From: an uncultured Anaerosporobacter sp. | GTDB taxonomy: Bacteria > Bacillota > Clostridia > Lachnospirales > Lachnospiraceae | NCBI GenBank assembly: GCA_945787925.1 | Contig: CALZJY010000101.1 | Coordinates: 1 to 7,039 of the forward strand | Direction: 5' to 3' | DNA: 7,039 nucleotides | Shown: positions 1-6,191 of the stretch, one piece after another | Layout of the letters: each line of letters starts with the position of its first letter | Numbering within the stretch: position 1 is the stretch's first letter | Notes under the pieces: model-generated | Told to the model about the DNA's origin: nothing | Database searches by the model: none | The model's input: only the letters and a program-made list of their open reading frames with translations | Position numbers and translations under genes: made by a program

Positions 1-489
1 TTTACAGATACCAACGGCAAGAATTCCTTTATGTCCTGGATAACCAATGAAATTTTTCAGCCATCCAATCCGCTCCTGGGCAACTTTCTTTGCTCGTCCA
101 TTCACATATTTGTAGATAATCATCACTCGGTCGGCATTGCAGGAACCATACGTCAGTATCATCTCTGCTTTCTTATCATTATCAATATCTGAAAAATACA
201 AGCCATCTAGACATTTTCTAGAATAACGGCGGTCATACAGGCGGTAGCCCTTTAATGCCTTTTTGTATTCCTTTTTCATCTTTGAAGACATTTTCTTTAC
301 ACAAGACTCATTCGCATAGTAAGGGAGCTTTTTGTTATAGGCATTCGCCTTTTTTATATCATTCTTTTTATAGTATTTAAGCACATTATCAAGGTTAGAC
401 GAATCGGATGCCGCAGATGCACTCACTGGAGTTGCAAATAGTGTAAGGACTATACAAAGTGTAAGCAGTGAAGCAAGAATTTTTTTCAT
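1..489 (-). CDS. Secreted protein of unknown function (3' end cut by window edge)
   Basis: This reading frame is open for 163 codons from ATG at 489 to the window edge, so the C-terminus is missing. A strong Shine-Dalgarno site (GAGGAGG, positions 504-498) sits 8 bases before the ATG. The N-terminus is a clear signal peptide: MKK, a hydrophobic stretch to about residue 20, then ATPVSASA, with likely signal peptidase I cleavage after Ala26. There is no lipobox cysteine at that site. The mature part starts with a Lys/Tyr-rich segment (about 35-85). It then has YFSDIDNDKKAEMILTYG (about 98-115), an Asp-rich loop with D101, D103, D105 and E109 that resembles the calcium-binding loops of EF-hand or FG-GAP/VCBS-like repeats. 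Cysteines at 63, 93, 117 and 162 could form disulfides. I do not recognise the family. It is probably exported and may bind metal; the function is unknown. Confidence 0.85.
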   Translation of the reverse strand, partial: MKKILASLLTLCIVLTLFATPVSASAASDSSNLDNVLKYYKKNDIKKANAYNKKLPYYANESCVKKMSSKMKKEYKKALKGYRLYDRRYSRKCLDGLYFSDIDNDKKAEMILTYGSCNADRVMIIYKYVNGRAKKVAQERIGWLKNFIGYPGHKGILAVGICK

Positions 490-515
490 CCTACATACCT
501 CCTCTAAATAAATGT

Positions 516-531
516 TAGCCTGGCCAGCCTA
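516..531. promoter_or_regulatory. 16-bp near-palindrome, possible operator
   Basis: TAGCCTGGCCAGCCTA is a dyad in which 7 of 8 symmetric pairs match; the one mismatch is at positions 519/528. Its core is the perfect 8-bp palindrome CTGGCCAG. It lies just downstream of the proposed minus-strand -10 box (533-538), where the transcript of the secreted-protein gene should begin, and upstream of that gene's ribosome binding site. A repressor bound here would block that promoter. The regulator is unknown and chance cannot be excluded. Confidence 0.35.
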
Positions 532-532
532 C

Positions 533-560
533 AATATACAATATATGAATCAGATGGCAA
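533..560 (-). promoter_or_regulatory. Candidate sigma-A promoter for the secreted-protein gene
   Basis: On the minus strand, TTGCCA (560-555, 5 of 6 to TTGACA) and TATATT (538-533, 5 of 6 to TATAAT) are separated by 16 bases. The predicted start of transcription, near 526, is about 20 bases before the ribosome binding site. The region is AT-rich, so chance matches are possible. Confidence 0.4.
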
Positions 561-614
561 TAATATGCTGGTGGCTTTGTCAGTCGATAGATGCTACCAT
601 CTACTAATAAAAGC

Positions 615-643
615 TTGATAATCTTTACAAAATAATAAATAAT
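615..643 (+). promoter_or_regulatory. Candidate sigma-A promoter for ispF
   Basis: TTGATA (615-620) and AATAAT (638-643), each 5 of 6 to consensus, are spaced by 17 bases. Transcription would start near 650, leaving a leader of about 38 bases before the ispF ATG at 688. A second weaker option starts at TTTACA (624-629). The gap is very AT-rich, so the call is tentative. Confidence 0.35.
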
Positions 644-687
644 AGAACTAATAATAACGAAAATTGAGTAAAAGTGAGGTTGAAGGA

Positions 688-1242
688 ATGAGAGTAGGAA
701 TGGGATATGATGTCCACAAGTTAGTAGAGGGCAGAGATTTGATCATGGGTGGAGTAAAGATCCCTTATGAGAAAGGACTGTTAGGACATTCGGATGCAGA
801 CGTATTATTACATGCGATCATGGATGCATTACTTGGAGCAGCAGCACTTGGAGATATCGGAAAACATTTTCCGGATACCGATGAACGATACAAAGGGGCA
901 AATAGCGTTACCCTATTAGAACATGTAAAGACCTTATTAGAGAATGAGCTTTATGTGATTGAAAATATCGATGCCACCATCATCGCACAACGTCCAAAGA
1001 TGGCACCACATATTCCACAAATGGTAGAGAATATCGCAGCAGCATTAAACATCGATAAGAACCAAATCAATGTAAAGGCAACGACAGAAGAAGGCCTTGG
1101 CTTTACAGGAGAAGGCGCAGGAATCAGCGCACAAGCAATCTGCATGTTAAATACGATTACCAATTACTCCTATGATGTGATGCAAGAAGAAAAACAATGC
1201 GGCGGTTGCGGCGGCTGTGGTGGATGCAGTAAGAATCAGTAA
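688..1242 (+). CDS. ispF: 2-C-methyl-D-erythritol 2,4-cyclodiphosphate synthase with Cys/Gly-rich C-terminal tail
   Basis: IspF is a cytosolic trimeric enzyme of the MEP pathway. It cyclises CDP-methylerythritol 2-phosphate to methylerythritol cyclodiphosphate, releasing CMP, on the way to isoprenoid precursors. The start at 688 gives MRVGMGYDVH, the family's usual beginning, with GAGGT (676-680) 7 bases upstream; an in-frame TTG at 664 has no ribosome binding site. Metal ligands of the family appear as D8, H10 and H42. GHSDAD spans 33-38, the FPDTD loop starts at 61, and ATTEEGLGFTGEGAGI spans 131-146. The core ends near Leu154, close to the usual 155-160 residues. About 30 extra residues follow, with Cys171, 174, 177 and 180 in the pattern CGGCGGCGGC, a possible metal or thiol site. 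The acetyltransferase gene begins 15 bases after the stop, suggesting co-transcription. The enzyme call is very secure; the tail's role is unknown. Confidence 0.97.
   Translation: MRVGMGYDVHKLVEGRDLIMGGVKIPYEKGLLGHSDADVLLHAIMDALLGAAALGDIGKHFPDTDERYKGANSVTLLEHVKTLLENELYVIENIDATIIAQRPKMAPHIPQMVENIAAALNIDKNQINVKATTEEGLGFTGEGAGISAQAICMLNTITNYSYDVMQEEKQCGGCGGCGGCSKNQ
1198..1227 (+). repeat. Imperfect 9-bp tandem repeat encoding (Cys-Gly-Gly)3-Cys in ispF
   Basis: Three units, TGCGGCGGT, TGCGGCGGC and TGTGGTGGA, are followed by a final TGC, all in frame near the 3' end of ispF. The units are GC-rich compared with the AT-rich surroundings. Units 1 and 2 differ at one base while unit 3 differs at three or four. 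This suggests growth by slippage or duplication followed by drift, with the protein pattern kept. Confidence 0.85.
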
Positions 1243-1257
1243 CGATAGGGGATGCAC

Positions 1258-2412
1258 ATGAAAGTAGAACCGAATCAACAAAACAAACAGCAATGTTATG
1301 GGTTATGGAAGGATTGCTTTGGCGATTCCGACCAATATATGAACTATTATTTTACAGAGAAGACAAAGGACAATGAAATCTTCCAAATAGAAAGAGACGG
1401 AGAGGTCATTTCCATGCTTCATTTAAATCCATTTACGTTCCTTGTAAATGGAGTGACACAGAAACTAAACTATATCGTAGGCGTGGCAACGAAAGAATCC
1501 GAGCGAGGCCAGGGGCTTATGAGAACTGTGTTAACGGATACCTTACGCAAACAGGCAGAACGTGGAGAAGCATTTACGTACCTGATGCCAGCGGCAAAGG
1601 AGATCTATCTTCCTTACGATTTTCGGTATATGTACACGCAGTCCCGCGTAACTGGTGTGCTCGCATTAAAAGAGGAGATGGCAGTCACCATGCAGGAAGT
1701 AAAGGCAGAGCCAGCCGTTTCCTATGAATCGTTAACTGACGAGGAAAAAGAACAGGTAGTTTCGTTTGTAAATGAGAAACTACAAGCAAGCTTTGACTGC
1801 GTGGTCCTTCGTGACAAGGCCTATTATGAGCGCCTATGCAAGGAAATGCAGGCAGCAGGCGGAAACGTAGTCGTAGCAAGACAAGCAGGAAGGCTTCTTG
1901 GCGTATGTGCCTTTATGTTAGAGAACGGCCATATCGAAGTGGTAGAGACGATTACCACACCATCCGATACGAGGGAAGTCCTTACCAAGTTAAAGGCATT
2001 CTTACAAGAAGAATATGAAGAAACCTCTTTACAGGCCGCATGGTTAGAAACGTATTTCTTAGACAAGGAAGCGTTATTCAGTGAATTAGAAGAGGCGAAG
2101 GAAGTAGAACAGCCAATCATTATGGCAAGACTGTTACACCTAGAACATGCATTTTCCCTTCTAAGACAAAAAGAAGGAGCAGAACCATCTAATATCGTGG
2201 TTTGTATCGAGGACCCAATCATAAAAGCAAATCAAAAGACGTTTGCAATCGAGGGAACGGCGGATGGCATAAAGATCAGCGAAACGAACGAGGAACCAGC
2301 GCTCACCGTAGCGATTGCGGAACTTACCGAGTGGTATTTTGGCGTACGTGAGATTCCACAGTTACAAGGAATCCAGACACTCACATCTCCATATATCAAC
2401 GATATCGTATAA
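1258..2412 (+). CDS. Eis-like GNAT family N-acetyltransferase
   Basis: This 384-residue protein has an N-terminal GNAT fold. A conserved strand and acetyl-CoA loop are seen at about 71-90 (NYIVGVATKESERGQGLM, with R83-G84-Q85-G86), followed by YLMPA and YLPYDFRYMY. The C-terminal part (about 310-375: VVCIEDPIIKANQKTFAIEG, then AELTEWYFGV) resembles the sterol-carrier-like domain ending Eis-family acetyltransferases, and the length fits that family (about 400). Known Eis proteins acetylate amines, including aminoglycosides and lysines; the substrate here cannot be read from sequence. The start at 1258 is preferred because AGGGG (1247-1251) lies 6 bases before it, whereas it directly abuts the ATG at 1252, which would add Met-His. 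The gene follows ispF closely and probably shares its transcript. No terminator is visible before the T-box promoter. Confidence 0.85.
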   Translation: MKVEPNQQNKQQCYGLWKDCFGDSDQYMNYYFTEKTKDNEIFQIERDGEVISMLHLNPFTFLVNGVTQKLNYIVGVATKESERGQGLMRTVLTDTLRKQAERGEAFTYLMPAAKEIYLPYDFRYMYTQSRVTGVLALKEEMAVTMQEVKAEPAVSYESLTDEEKEQVVSFVNEKLQASFDCVVLRDKAYYERLCKEMQAAGGNVVVARQAGRLLGVCAFMLENGHIEVVETITTPSDTREVLTKLKAFLQEEYEETSLQAAWLETYFLDKEALFSELEEAKEVEQPIIMARLLHLEHAFSLLRQKEGAEPSNIVVCIEDPIIKANQKTFAIEGTADGIKISETNEEPALTVAIAELTEWYFGVREIPQLQGIQTLTSPYINDIV

Positions 2413-2433
2413 AGAAAAGTACAAGAAGTCCGC

Positions 2434-2462
2434 TTGACAAATGGGAGGCTCTTGCATAGAAT
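2434..2462 (+). promoter_or_regulatory. Sigma-A promoter of the T-box/cysE-cysS operon
   Basis: A perfect -35 box TTGACA (2434-2439) and a -10 box TAGAAT (2457-2462, 5 of 6) are spaced by exactly 17 bases. The predicted transcription start near 2470 falls just before Stem I of the T-box leader. This is the best promoter match in the window. Confidence 0.85.
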
Positions 2463-2469
2463 AAAGTAG

Positions 2470-2760
2470 TATTAATTTACATTTATAACTAGATATCAGA
2501 AAAAGCTAAGAATAGAAGAGTAGTTTATTACAGAAGTTACAGAGAGAGGGTGTCACCGGCTGAAAGCATCCTTAATGGAAGGGTAAACGAAGTGCATCTA
2601 GGAGCTGACTAGCTGAAGCAGCAATGTTAGGTTAGTACGGTAGCAGCCGTTATTGCGTAAAGATTGTATTAAATCGTGTGCTTACAAGCAAAGCACCGTA
2701 ATATAAATTAGAGTGGAACCGCGAGCACCTCGTCTCTATACTAGAGACGGGGTGTTTTTT
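2470..2760 (+). promoter_or_regulatory. T-box leader, tRNA-Cys responsive (specifier UGC)
   Basis: This leader senses uncharged tRNA and controls transcription into cysE-cysS. Stem I closes with AGCTA (2504-2508) and TAGCT (2610-2614). The specifier loop lies between helices TAGA/TCTA (2513-2516/2597-2600) and GTTTA/TAAAC (2523-2527/2584-2588). It has loop-E-type AGTA (2519-2522) opposite GAA (2589-2591), and TGC (2593-2595) followed by A is the likely specifier. The Stem I tip pairs GGGTG (2548-2552) with CATCC (2567-2571). The T-box AGAGTGGAACCGCG starts at 2710. The antiterminator forms from TAGAG/CTCTA (2709-2713/2734-2738) and GCGAG/CTCGT (2721-2725/2729-2733), leaving the bulge TGGAACC (2714-2720). 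UGGA in the bulge would pair with a tRNA 3' end UCCA, and tRNA-Cys normally has discriminator U. UGC specifier, bulge base and downstream genes all agree on cysteine. Confidence 0.96.
2726..2760 (+). terminator. T-box attenuator terminator
   Basis: A 13-bp hairpin pairs 2726-2738 with 2742-2754 (CACCTCGTCTCTA and TAGAGACGGGGTG, one G-U pair, 3-base loop), followed by six T (2755-2760). Its 5' arm overlaps the 3' arm of the antiterminator (2729-2738), so the two structures exclude each other. It should fire when tRNA-Cys is charged, and it may also stop readthrough from ispF and the acetyltransferase gene. Confidence 0.95.
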
Positions 2761-2792
2761 GTTCTACTAGAATATAGAAAGAGGGTAGAAAA

Positions 2793-3458
2793 ATGGGATG
2801 CATTCAGTATATAAAAGATGAAATCGCACTAATCCGTGAACGAGATCCAGCAATCAAGACAGCCAAAGAAGTATTTTTATATCCTAGTTTCAAGGCAATT
2901 ATAAGATATCGTGTTGCACATAAGTTATATATGAAAAAACATTATTTTTTAGCAAGATGGATTTCTCAGCGTGCAGCTAGAAAGACAGGAATTGAGATTC
3001 ATCCAGGAGCAACCATTGGAAAAGGATTGTTTATCGACCATGGACATGGCGTAATCATTGGAGAGACAGCCATTTTAGGGGATAACATCACATTATACCA
3101 AGGTGTGACATTAGGGGGAACTGGAAAGGAAAAAGGAAAACGCCACCCGACCATTGGAGACAACTGTATGATCAGTGCAGGGGCAAAGGTGTTAGGTTCC
3201 TTTACCGTAGGCGAGAATTCTAAGATTGGTGCCGGAAGCGTAGTATTAAGTGAAGTGCCTCCAAATTCCACCGTAGTAGGGGTTCCTGGCCGCGTAGTAA
3301 AACGACACAACGTGAAGGTTCCAAGCGCGGACTTAGACCAATGCCATTTACCAGATCCTGTCCGAACAGATATTACGAAATTACAAGAAGAAAACAAGGA
3401 ATTAAGAAGTCAATTAGCTGCCCTATTACAAAGGGTGGATAAGATAGAACGCAAATAA
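2793..3458 (+). CDS. cysE: Serine O-acetyltransferase
   Basis: CysE transfers acetyl from acetyl-CoA to L-serine, giving O-acetylserine, the first committed step of cysteine synthesis in the cytosol. The 221-residue protein has a short helical N-terminus, as in Bacillus forms, then a left-handed beta-helix of hexapeptide repeats (about 67-165). D82-H83 in FIDHGHGVIIGETA matches the catalytic Asp-His pair of E. coli CysE. LGGTGKEKGKRHP (107-119) is the conserved substrate and CoA loop with H118. The tail (about 190-221) is a predicted coiled coil ending in IERK. It lacks the C-terminal isoleucine that E. coli CysE inserts into cysteine synthase, so the classical complex is not predicted. GAGGG (2781-2785) lies 7 bases before the ATG. 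It is the first gene after the Cys T-box. Confidence 0.96.
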   Translation: MGCIQYIKDEIALIRERDPAIKTAKEVFLYPSFKAIIRYRVAHKLYMKKHYFLARWISQRAARKTGIEIHPGATIGKGLFIDHGHGVIIGETAILGDNITLYQGVTLGGTGKEKGKRHPTIGDNCMISAGAKVLGSFTVGENSKIGAGSVVLSEVPPNSTVVGVPGRVVKRHNVKVPSADLDQCHLPDPVRTDITKLQEENKELRSQLAALLQRVDKIERK

Positions 3459-3514
3459 GTATAGAGCATACTTTTTTGGTAGAAAATATAAGTAACAAAT
3501 TAGGAGGAAAGAGA

Positions 3515-4912
3515 ATGAAAATTTATAATACATTAACAAAGAGCAAAGAAGAATTTGTTCCGATTGAACCAGGGAAAGTACGTATGTATGTGTGTGGACC
3601 TACCGTATATAACTATATCCATATCGGTAACGCAAGACCAATGATCGTATTCGATACAGTACGCCGTTACTTTGAATACAAAGGATATGAAGTAAACTAC
3701 GTATCCAACTTTACAGACGTTGACGATAAAATCATTAAAAAAGCAAACGAAGAGGGCGTTTCTACAGAAGAAATTTCCGAACGTTACATCAAAGAATGTA
3801 AAAAAGACATGGCAGATATGAACATCAAGCCAGCGACTCGCAATCCAAAAGCGACAGAAGAAATCGAAGGCATGATCGAAATGATCAGCGAATTAATCGA
3901 AAAAGGCTATGCTTACGAAAAGAACGGCACAGTATACTTCAGAACTCGTAAGTTCGAAGGTTACGGAAAATTATCGAAGAAAAACTTAGATGACTTAGAA
4001 GCAGGGATCCGTATCGCAGTAGCAGATGAAAAAGAAGATCCAATGGACTTCGTATTATGGAAACCGAAAAAAGAAGGGGAACCATCTTGGCCATCACCAT
4101 GGTGCGACGGTAGACCAGGCTGGCATATCGAATGTTCCGTAATGAGCAGAAAATATCTTGGAGACCAAATGGATATCCATGCAGGTGGAGAGGATTTAGT
4201 ATTCCCTCACCACGAAAATGAAATTGCTCAATCCGAAGCATGCAACGGAAAAGAATTTGCAAGATACTGGATGCACAACGCATTCTTAAATATCGACAAC
4301 AAAAAAATGTCCAAATCTGCAGGAAACTTCTTCACAGTACGTGAAATCGGAGAACAATTCGACCTTCAAGTATTACGTTTCTTCATGTTAAGCTCTCACT
4401 ACAGAAGCCCATTAAACTTCTCTAGAGACTTAATGGAATCTGCAAAATCAAGTTTAGAAAGAATCAAGACTGCAGCTTACAACTTAGAGCAATTAGAAGC
4501 GGTTGCAGAAGAACGTGAATTAAACGAAGAAGAAAAAGCAGTATTAGCACAAGCAGAAAGCCTAAATGAAAAATTCAATGCGGCGATGGAAGACGACTTC
4601 AATACAGCAGATGCAATCAGTGCAATCTTCGAAATCGTTAAATTAAGCAACTCAAATGCAACAAAAGACAATGCAAAACAATTTATTCATACATTATTAG
4701 ACAAAATTGTTGTATTATGTGATATACTTGGTGTAGAAGTAAAACACGTAGAAGAACTTTTAGATGAAGACATTGAACGTTTAATTGAAGAACGTCAAGC
4801 TGCAAGAAAGAATAGAGATTTTGCAAGAGCCGATGAAATTCGTAACGAATTATTAGAAAAGGGCATCATCTTAGAAGATTCTAGAGAAGGCGTAAGATGG
4901 AAGAGAGCGTAA
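3515..4912 (+). CDS. cysS: Cysteinyl-tRNA synthetase
   Basis: CysS is a class I synthetase that charges tRNA-Cys with cysteine in the cytosol. From ATG 3515 it has 465 residues, the normal family length. AGGAGG (3502-3507) is 7 bases upstream, whereas an in-frame TTG at 3476 has no such site. The HIGH signature is seen as HIGN (36-39) and the KMSKS loop as KMSKS (264-268). Family zinc ligands appear as C27 (in YVCGPTVYNY), C207 (HIECS), H232 and E236 (PHHENE). The DALR-type and anticodon-binding regions form the helical C-terminus, ending in VRWKRA. It lies 56 bases after cysE and should be controlled by the same T-box, giving feedback from its own substrate tRNA. Glu and Lys codons are strongly GAA/AAA-biased. 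Confidence 0.98.
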   Translation: MKIYNTLTKSKEEFVPIEPGKVRMYVCGPTVYNYIHIGNARPMIVFDTVRRYFEYKGYEVNYVSNFTDVDDKIIKKANEEGVSTEEISERYIKECKKDMADMNIKPATRNPKATEEIEGMIEMISELIEKGYAYEKNGTVYFRTRKFEGYGKLSKKNLDDLEAGIRIAVADEKEDPMDFVLWKPKKEGEPSWPSPWCDGRPGWHIECSVMSRKYLGDQMDIHAGGEDLVFPHHENEIAQSEACNGKEFARYWMHNAFLNIDNKKMSKSAGNFFTVREIGEQFDLQVLRFFMLSSHYRSPLNFSRDLMESAKSSLERIKTAAYNLEQLEAVAEERELNEEEKAVLAQAESLNEKFNAAMEDDFNTADAISAIFEIVKLSNSNATKDNAKQFIHTLLDKIVVLCDILGVEVKHVEELLDEDIERLIEERQAARKNRDFARADEIRNELLEKGIILEDSREGVRWKRA

Positions 4913-4914
4913 CA

Positions 4915-5388
4915 ATGAGCAACACTGAAATAACTCAGGAAACTTCGATGTTTACGGGAAATGAGTTTCATGCGTATTTAACAAAGGGATTGAACCTTGC
5001 GTCTTGTGATCCAAGACAGTATTCCCCGCTAACCCTTGCATATATCGGGGATGGCGTGTATGATATCGTAATCCGTACGATCGTGTTATCCCACGGGAAT
5101 GCTCCTGTAAACAAGCTGCACAAGATTTCAAGCAGCTACGTAAAAGCACAGGCGCAAATGAAAATGTTCCATGCGATGGAAGATAAGCTAACGGAAGAAG
5201 AGATGGGCGTTTACAAGCGAGGCCGTAACGCTAAATCCTATACTTCCGCGAAAAATGCAACGATTACGGAATATCGTCAGGCAACAGGATTCGAGGCATT
5301 GCTTGGATACCTGTACCTGATGAACCGTTTTGATAGAATCCTAGAACTAGTAAACTACGGATTCGAGAAATTAGAAGTAATGATGTAG
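4915..5388 (+). CDS. mrnC: Mini-ribonuclease III (23S rRNA maturation)
   Basis: Mini-III is a dimeric RNase III catalytic domain without the double-stranded RNA binding domain. In B. subtilis it trims both ends of pre-23S rRNA. Key motifs are LAYIGDGVYD, with the metal-binding Asp at residue 46, KRGRNAKS, and FEALLGYLYL, with the catalytic-type Glu at 127. The start is uncertain. ATG 4915 lies 2 bases after the cysS stop, with GGAAGAG (4899-4905) upstream. ATG 4897 overlaps cysS and would add MEESVT, with AGAAGG (4885-4890) upstream. I prefer 4915 (157 residues), but 4897 is almost as likely. Either way translation is probably coupled to cysS. About 20 residues before the conserved core are longer than in the B. 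subtilis protein as I recall it. Confidence 0.94.
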   Translation: MSNTEITQETSMFTGNEFHAYLTKGLNLASCDPRQYSPLTLAYIGDGVYDIVIRTIVLSHGNAPVNKLHKISSSYVKAQAQMKMFHAMEDKLTEEEMGVYKRGRNAKSYTSAKNATITEYRQATGFEALLGYLYLMNRFDRILELVNYGFEKLEVMM

Positions 5389-5397
5389 GAGTAGAAA

Positions 5398-6138
5398 ATG
5401 AGATACGAAGAATTAACAATTGAAGGACGTAATGCCGTATTAGAAGCATTCCGTGCAAAAAGACCAATCGACCGTTTATTTGTATTAGACGGTTGCCAAG
5501 ATGGACCAGTAAGATCCATCATTAGAGAAGCAAAGAAGACAGATGCAATCATTACTTTTGTACAAAAAGAACGTCTTGACCAAATGTCTGAAACAGGAAA
5601 ACACCAAGGGGTTATTGCATATGCAGCAGCATATGAATATGCAACAATCGATGACATGTTCGCATTAGCAGAAGAAAAAGGAGAACCACCATTCTTCATC
5701 CTTCTTGACAACATCGAAGATCCACACAACTTAGGTGCAATGATTCGTACAGCAAACCAAGCAGGCGCACATGGTGTCATCATTCCAAAACGCCGTGCAG
5801 TAGGATTAACTGCAACAGTTGCAAAAGTAAGTGCTGGAGCAATCAACTACGTACCAGTTGCGAAAGTAACAAACCTTGCAAATACAATCGATGAATTAAA
5901 AGAACGTGGAATGTGGTTCGCATGTGCAGATATGGATGGCGAATTAATGTACAACTGCAACTTAACAGGTTCCATCGGTTTAGTAATCGGTAGCGAAGGT
6001 GACGGTGTAGGTCGTCTTGTAAAAGAAAAATGTGATTACATCACTAAGATTCCTATGAAAGGGGACATCGATTCCCTTAACGCTTCTGTAGCAATGGGTA
6101 TCTTATCCTATGAAATCGTAAGACAAAGAATGAAATAA
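5398..6138 (+). CDS. rlmB: 23S rRNA (guanosine-2'-O-)-methyltransferase, RlmB/TrmH family
   Basis: RlmB-type SPOUT enzymes methylate the 2'-OH of G2251 (E. coli numbering) in the P loop of 23S rRNA, using S-adenosylmethionine. The N-terminal 75 or so residues look like the L30e-like substrate-binding domain (EGRNAVLEA at 9-17). The C-terminal knotted domain carries motif 1, NLGAMIRTA (111-119, catalytic-type R117), motif 2, IGSEGDGVG (around 197-205, E200), and motif 3, SLNASVAMGILSYE (from 226, N228). The length, 246, is typical. The ribosome binding site AGGAG (5387-5391) overlaps the mrnC stop codon, 6 bases before the ATG, so translation is likely coupled. All 18 Glu codons are GAA. The gene is annotated yacO/trmH in Bacillus; the exact rRNA target is inferred from the family. 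Confidence 0.94.
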   Translation: MRYEELTIEGRNAVLEAFRAKRPIDRLFVLDGCQDGPVRSIIREAKKTDAIITFVQKERLDQMSETGKHQGVIAYAAAYEYATIDDMFALAEEKGEPPFFILLDNIEDPHNLGAMIRTANQAGAHGVIIPKRRAVGLTATVAKVSAGAINYVPVAKVTNLANTIDELKERGMWFACADMDGELMYNCNLTGSIGLVIGSEGDGVGRLVKEKCDYITKIPMKGDIDSLNASVAMGILSYEIVRQRMK

Positions 6139-6153
6139 TCATAAAGCATAAGG

Positions 6154-6191
6154 AAAGGGCAGCAGAACGAGAGCGGTTTGCTGCCCTTTTT
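6154..6191 (+). terminator. Intrinsic terminator after rlmB
   Basis: GGGCAGCA (6157-6164) pairs perfectly with TGCTGCCC (6179-6186), extended by AAA/TTT, and is followed by five T (6187-6191). It should end the cysE-cysS-mrnC-rlmB message, leaving only 32 bases before the sigH start. Confidence 0.93.

Noticed and set aside
664..687. TTG start extending ispF by 8 residues
   Set aside because: No ribosome binding site precedes it, while GAGGT lies correctly before ATG 688 and MRVGMGYDVH is the family's usual N-terminus.
951..1163. Minus-strand open frames inside ispF, the acetyltransferase, cysE, cysS, mrnC, rlmB and sigH
   Set aside because: They lie wholly or mostly within well-supported plus-strand genes, show no recognisable domains or consistent ribosome binding sites, and are shadows of plus-strand coding.
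1198..1224. Six GG runs, possible two-layer G-quadruplex
   Set aside because: Explained by Cys-Gly-Gly codons; two-layer quadruplexes are weak and nothing else supports a structural role.
3457..3477. Hairpin AAGTAT/ATACTT followed by T-run after cysE, possible internal terminator
   Set aside because: Only 6 bp with a single G-C pair, so it is too weak for a confident terminator. It might cause slight attenuation before cysS.
3476..3514. TTG start extending cysS by 13 residues
   Set aside because: AGGAGG at 3502-3507 fits ATG 3515, and CysS proteins start close to the IYNT segment.
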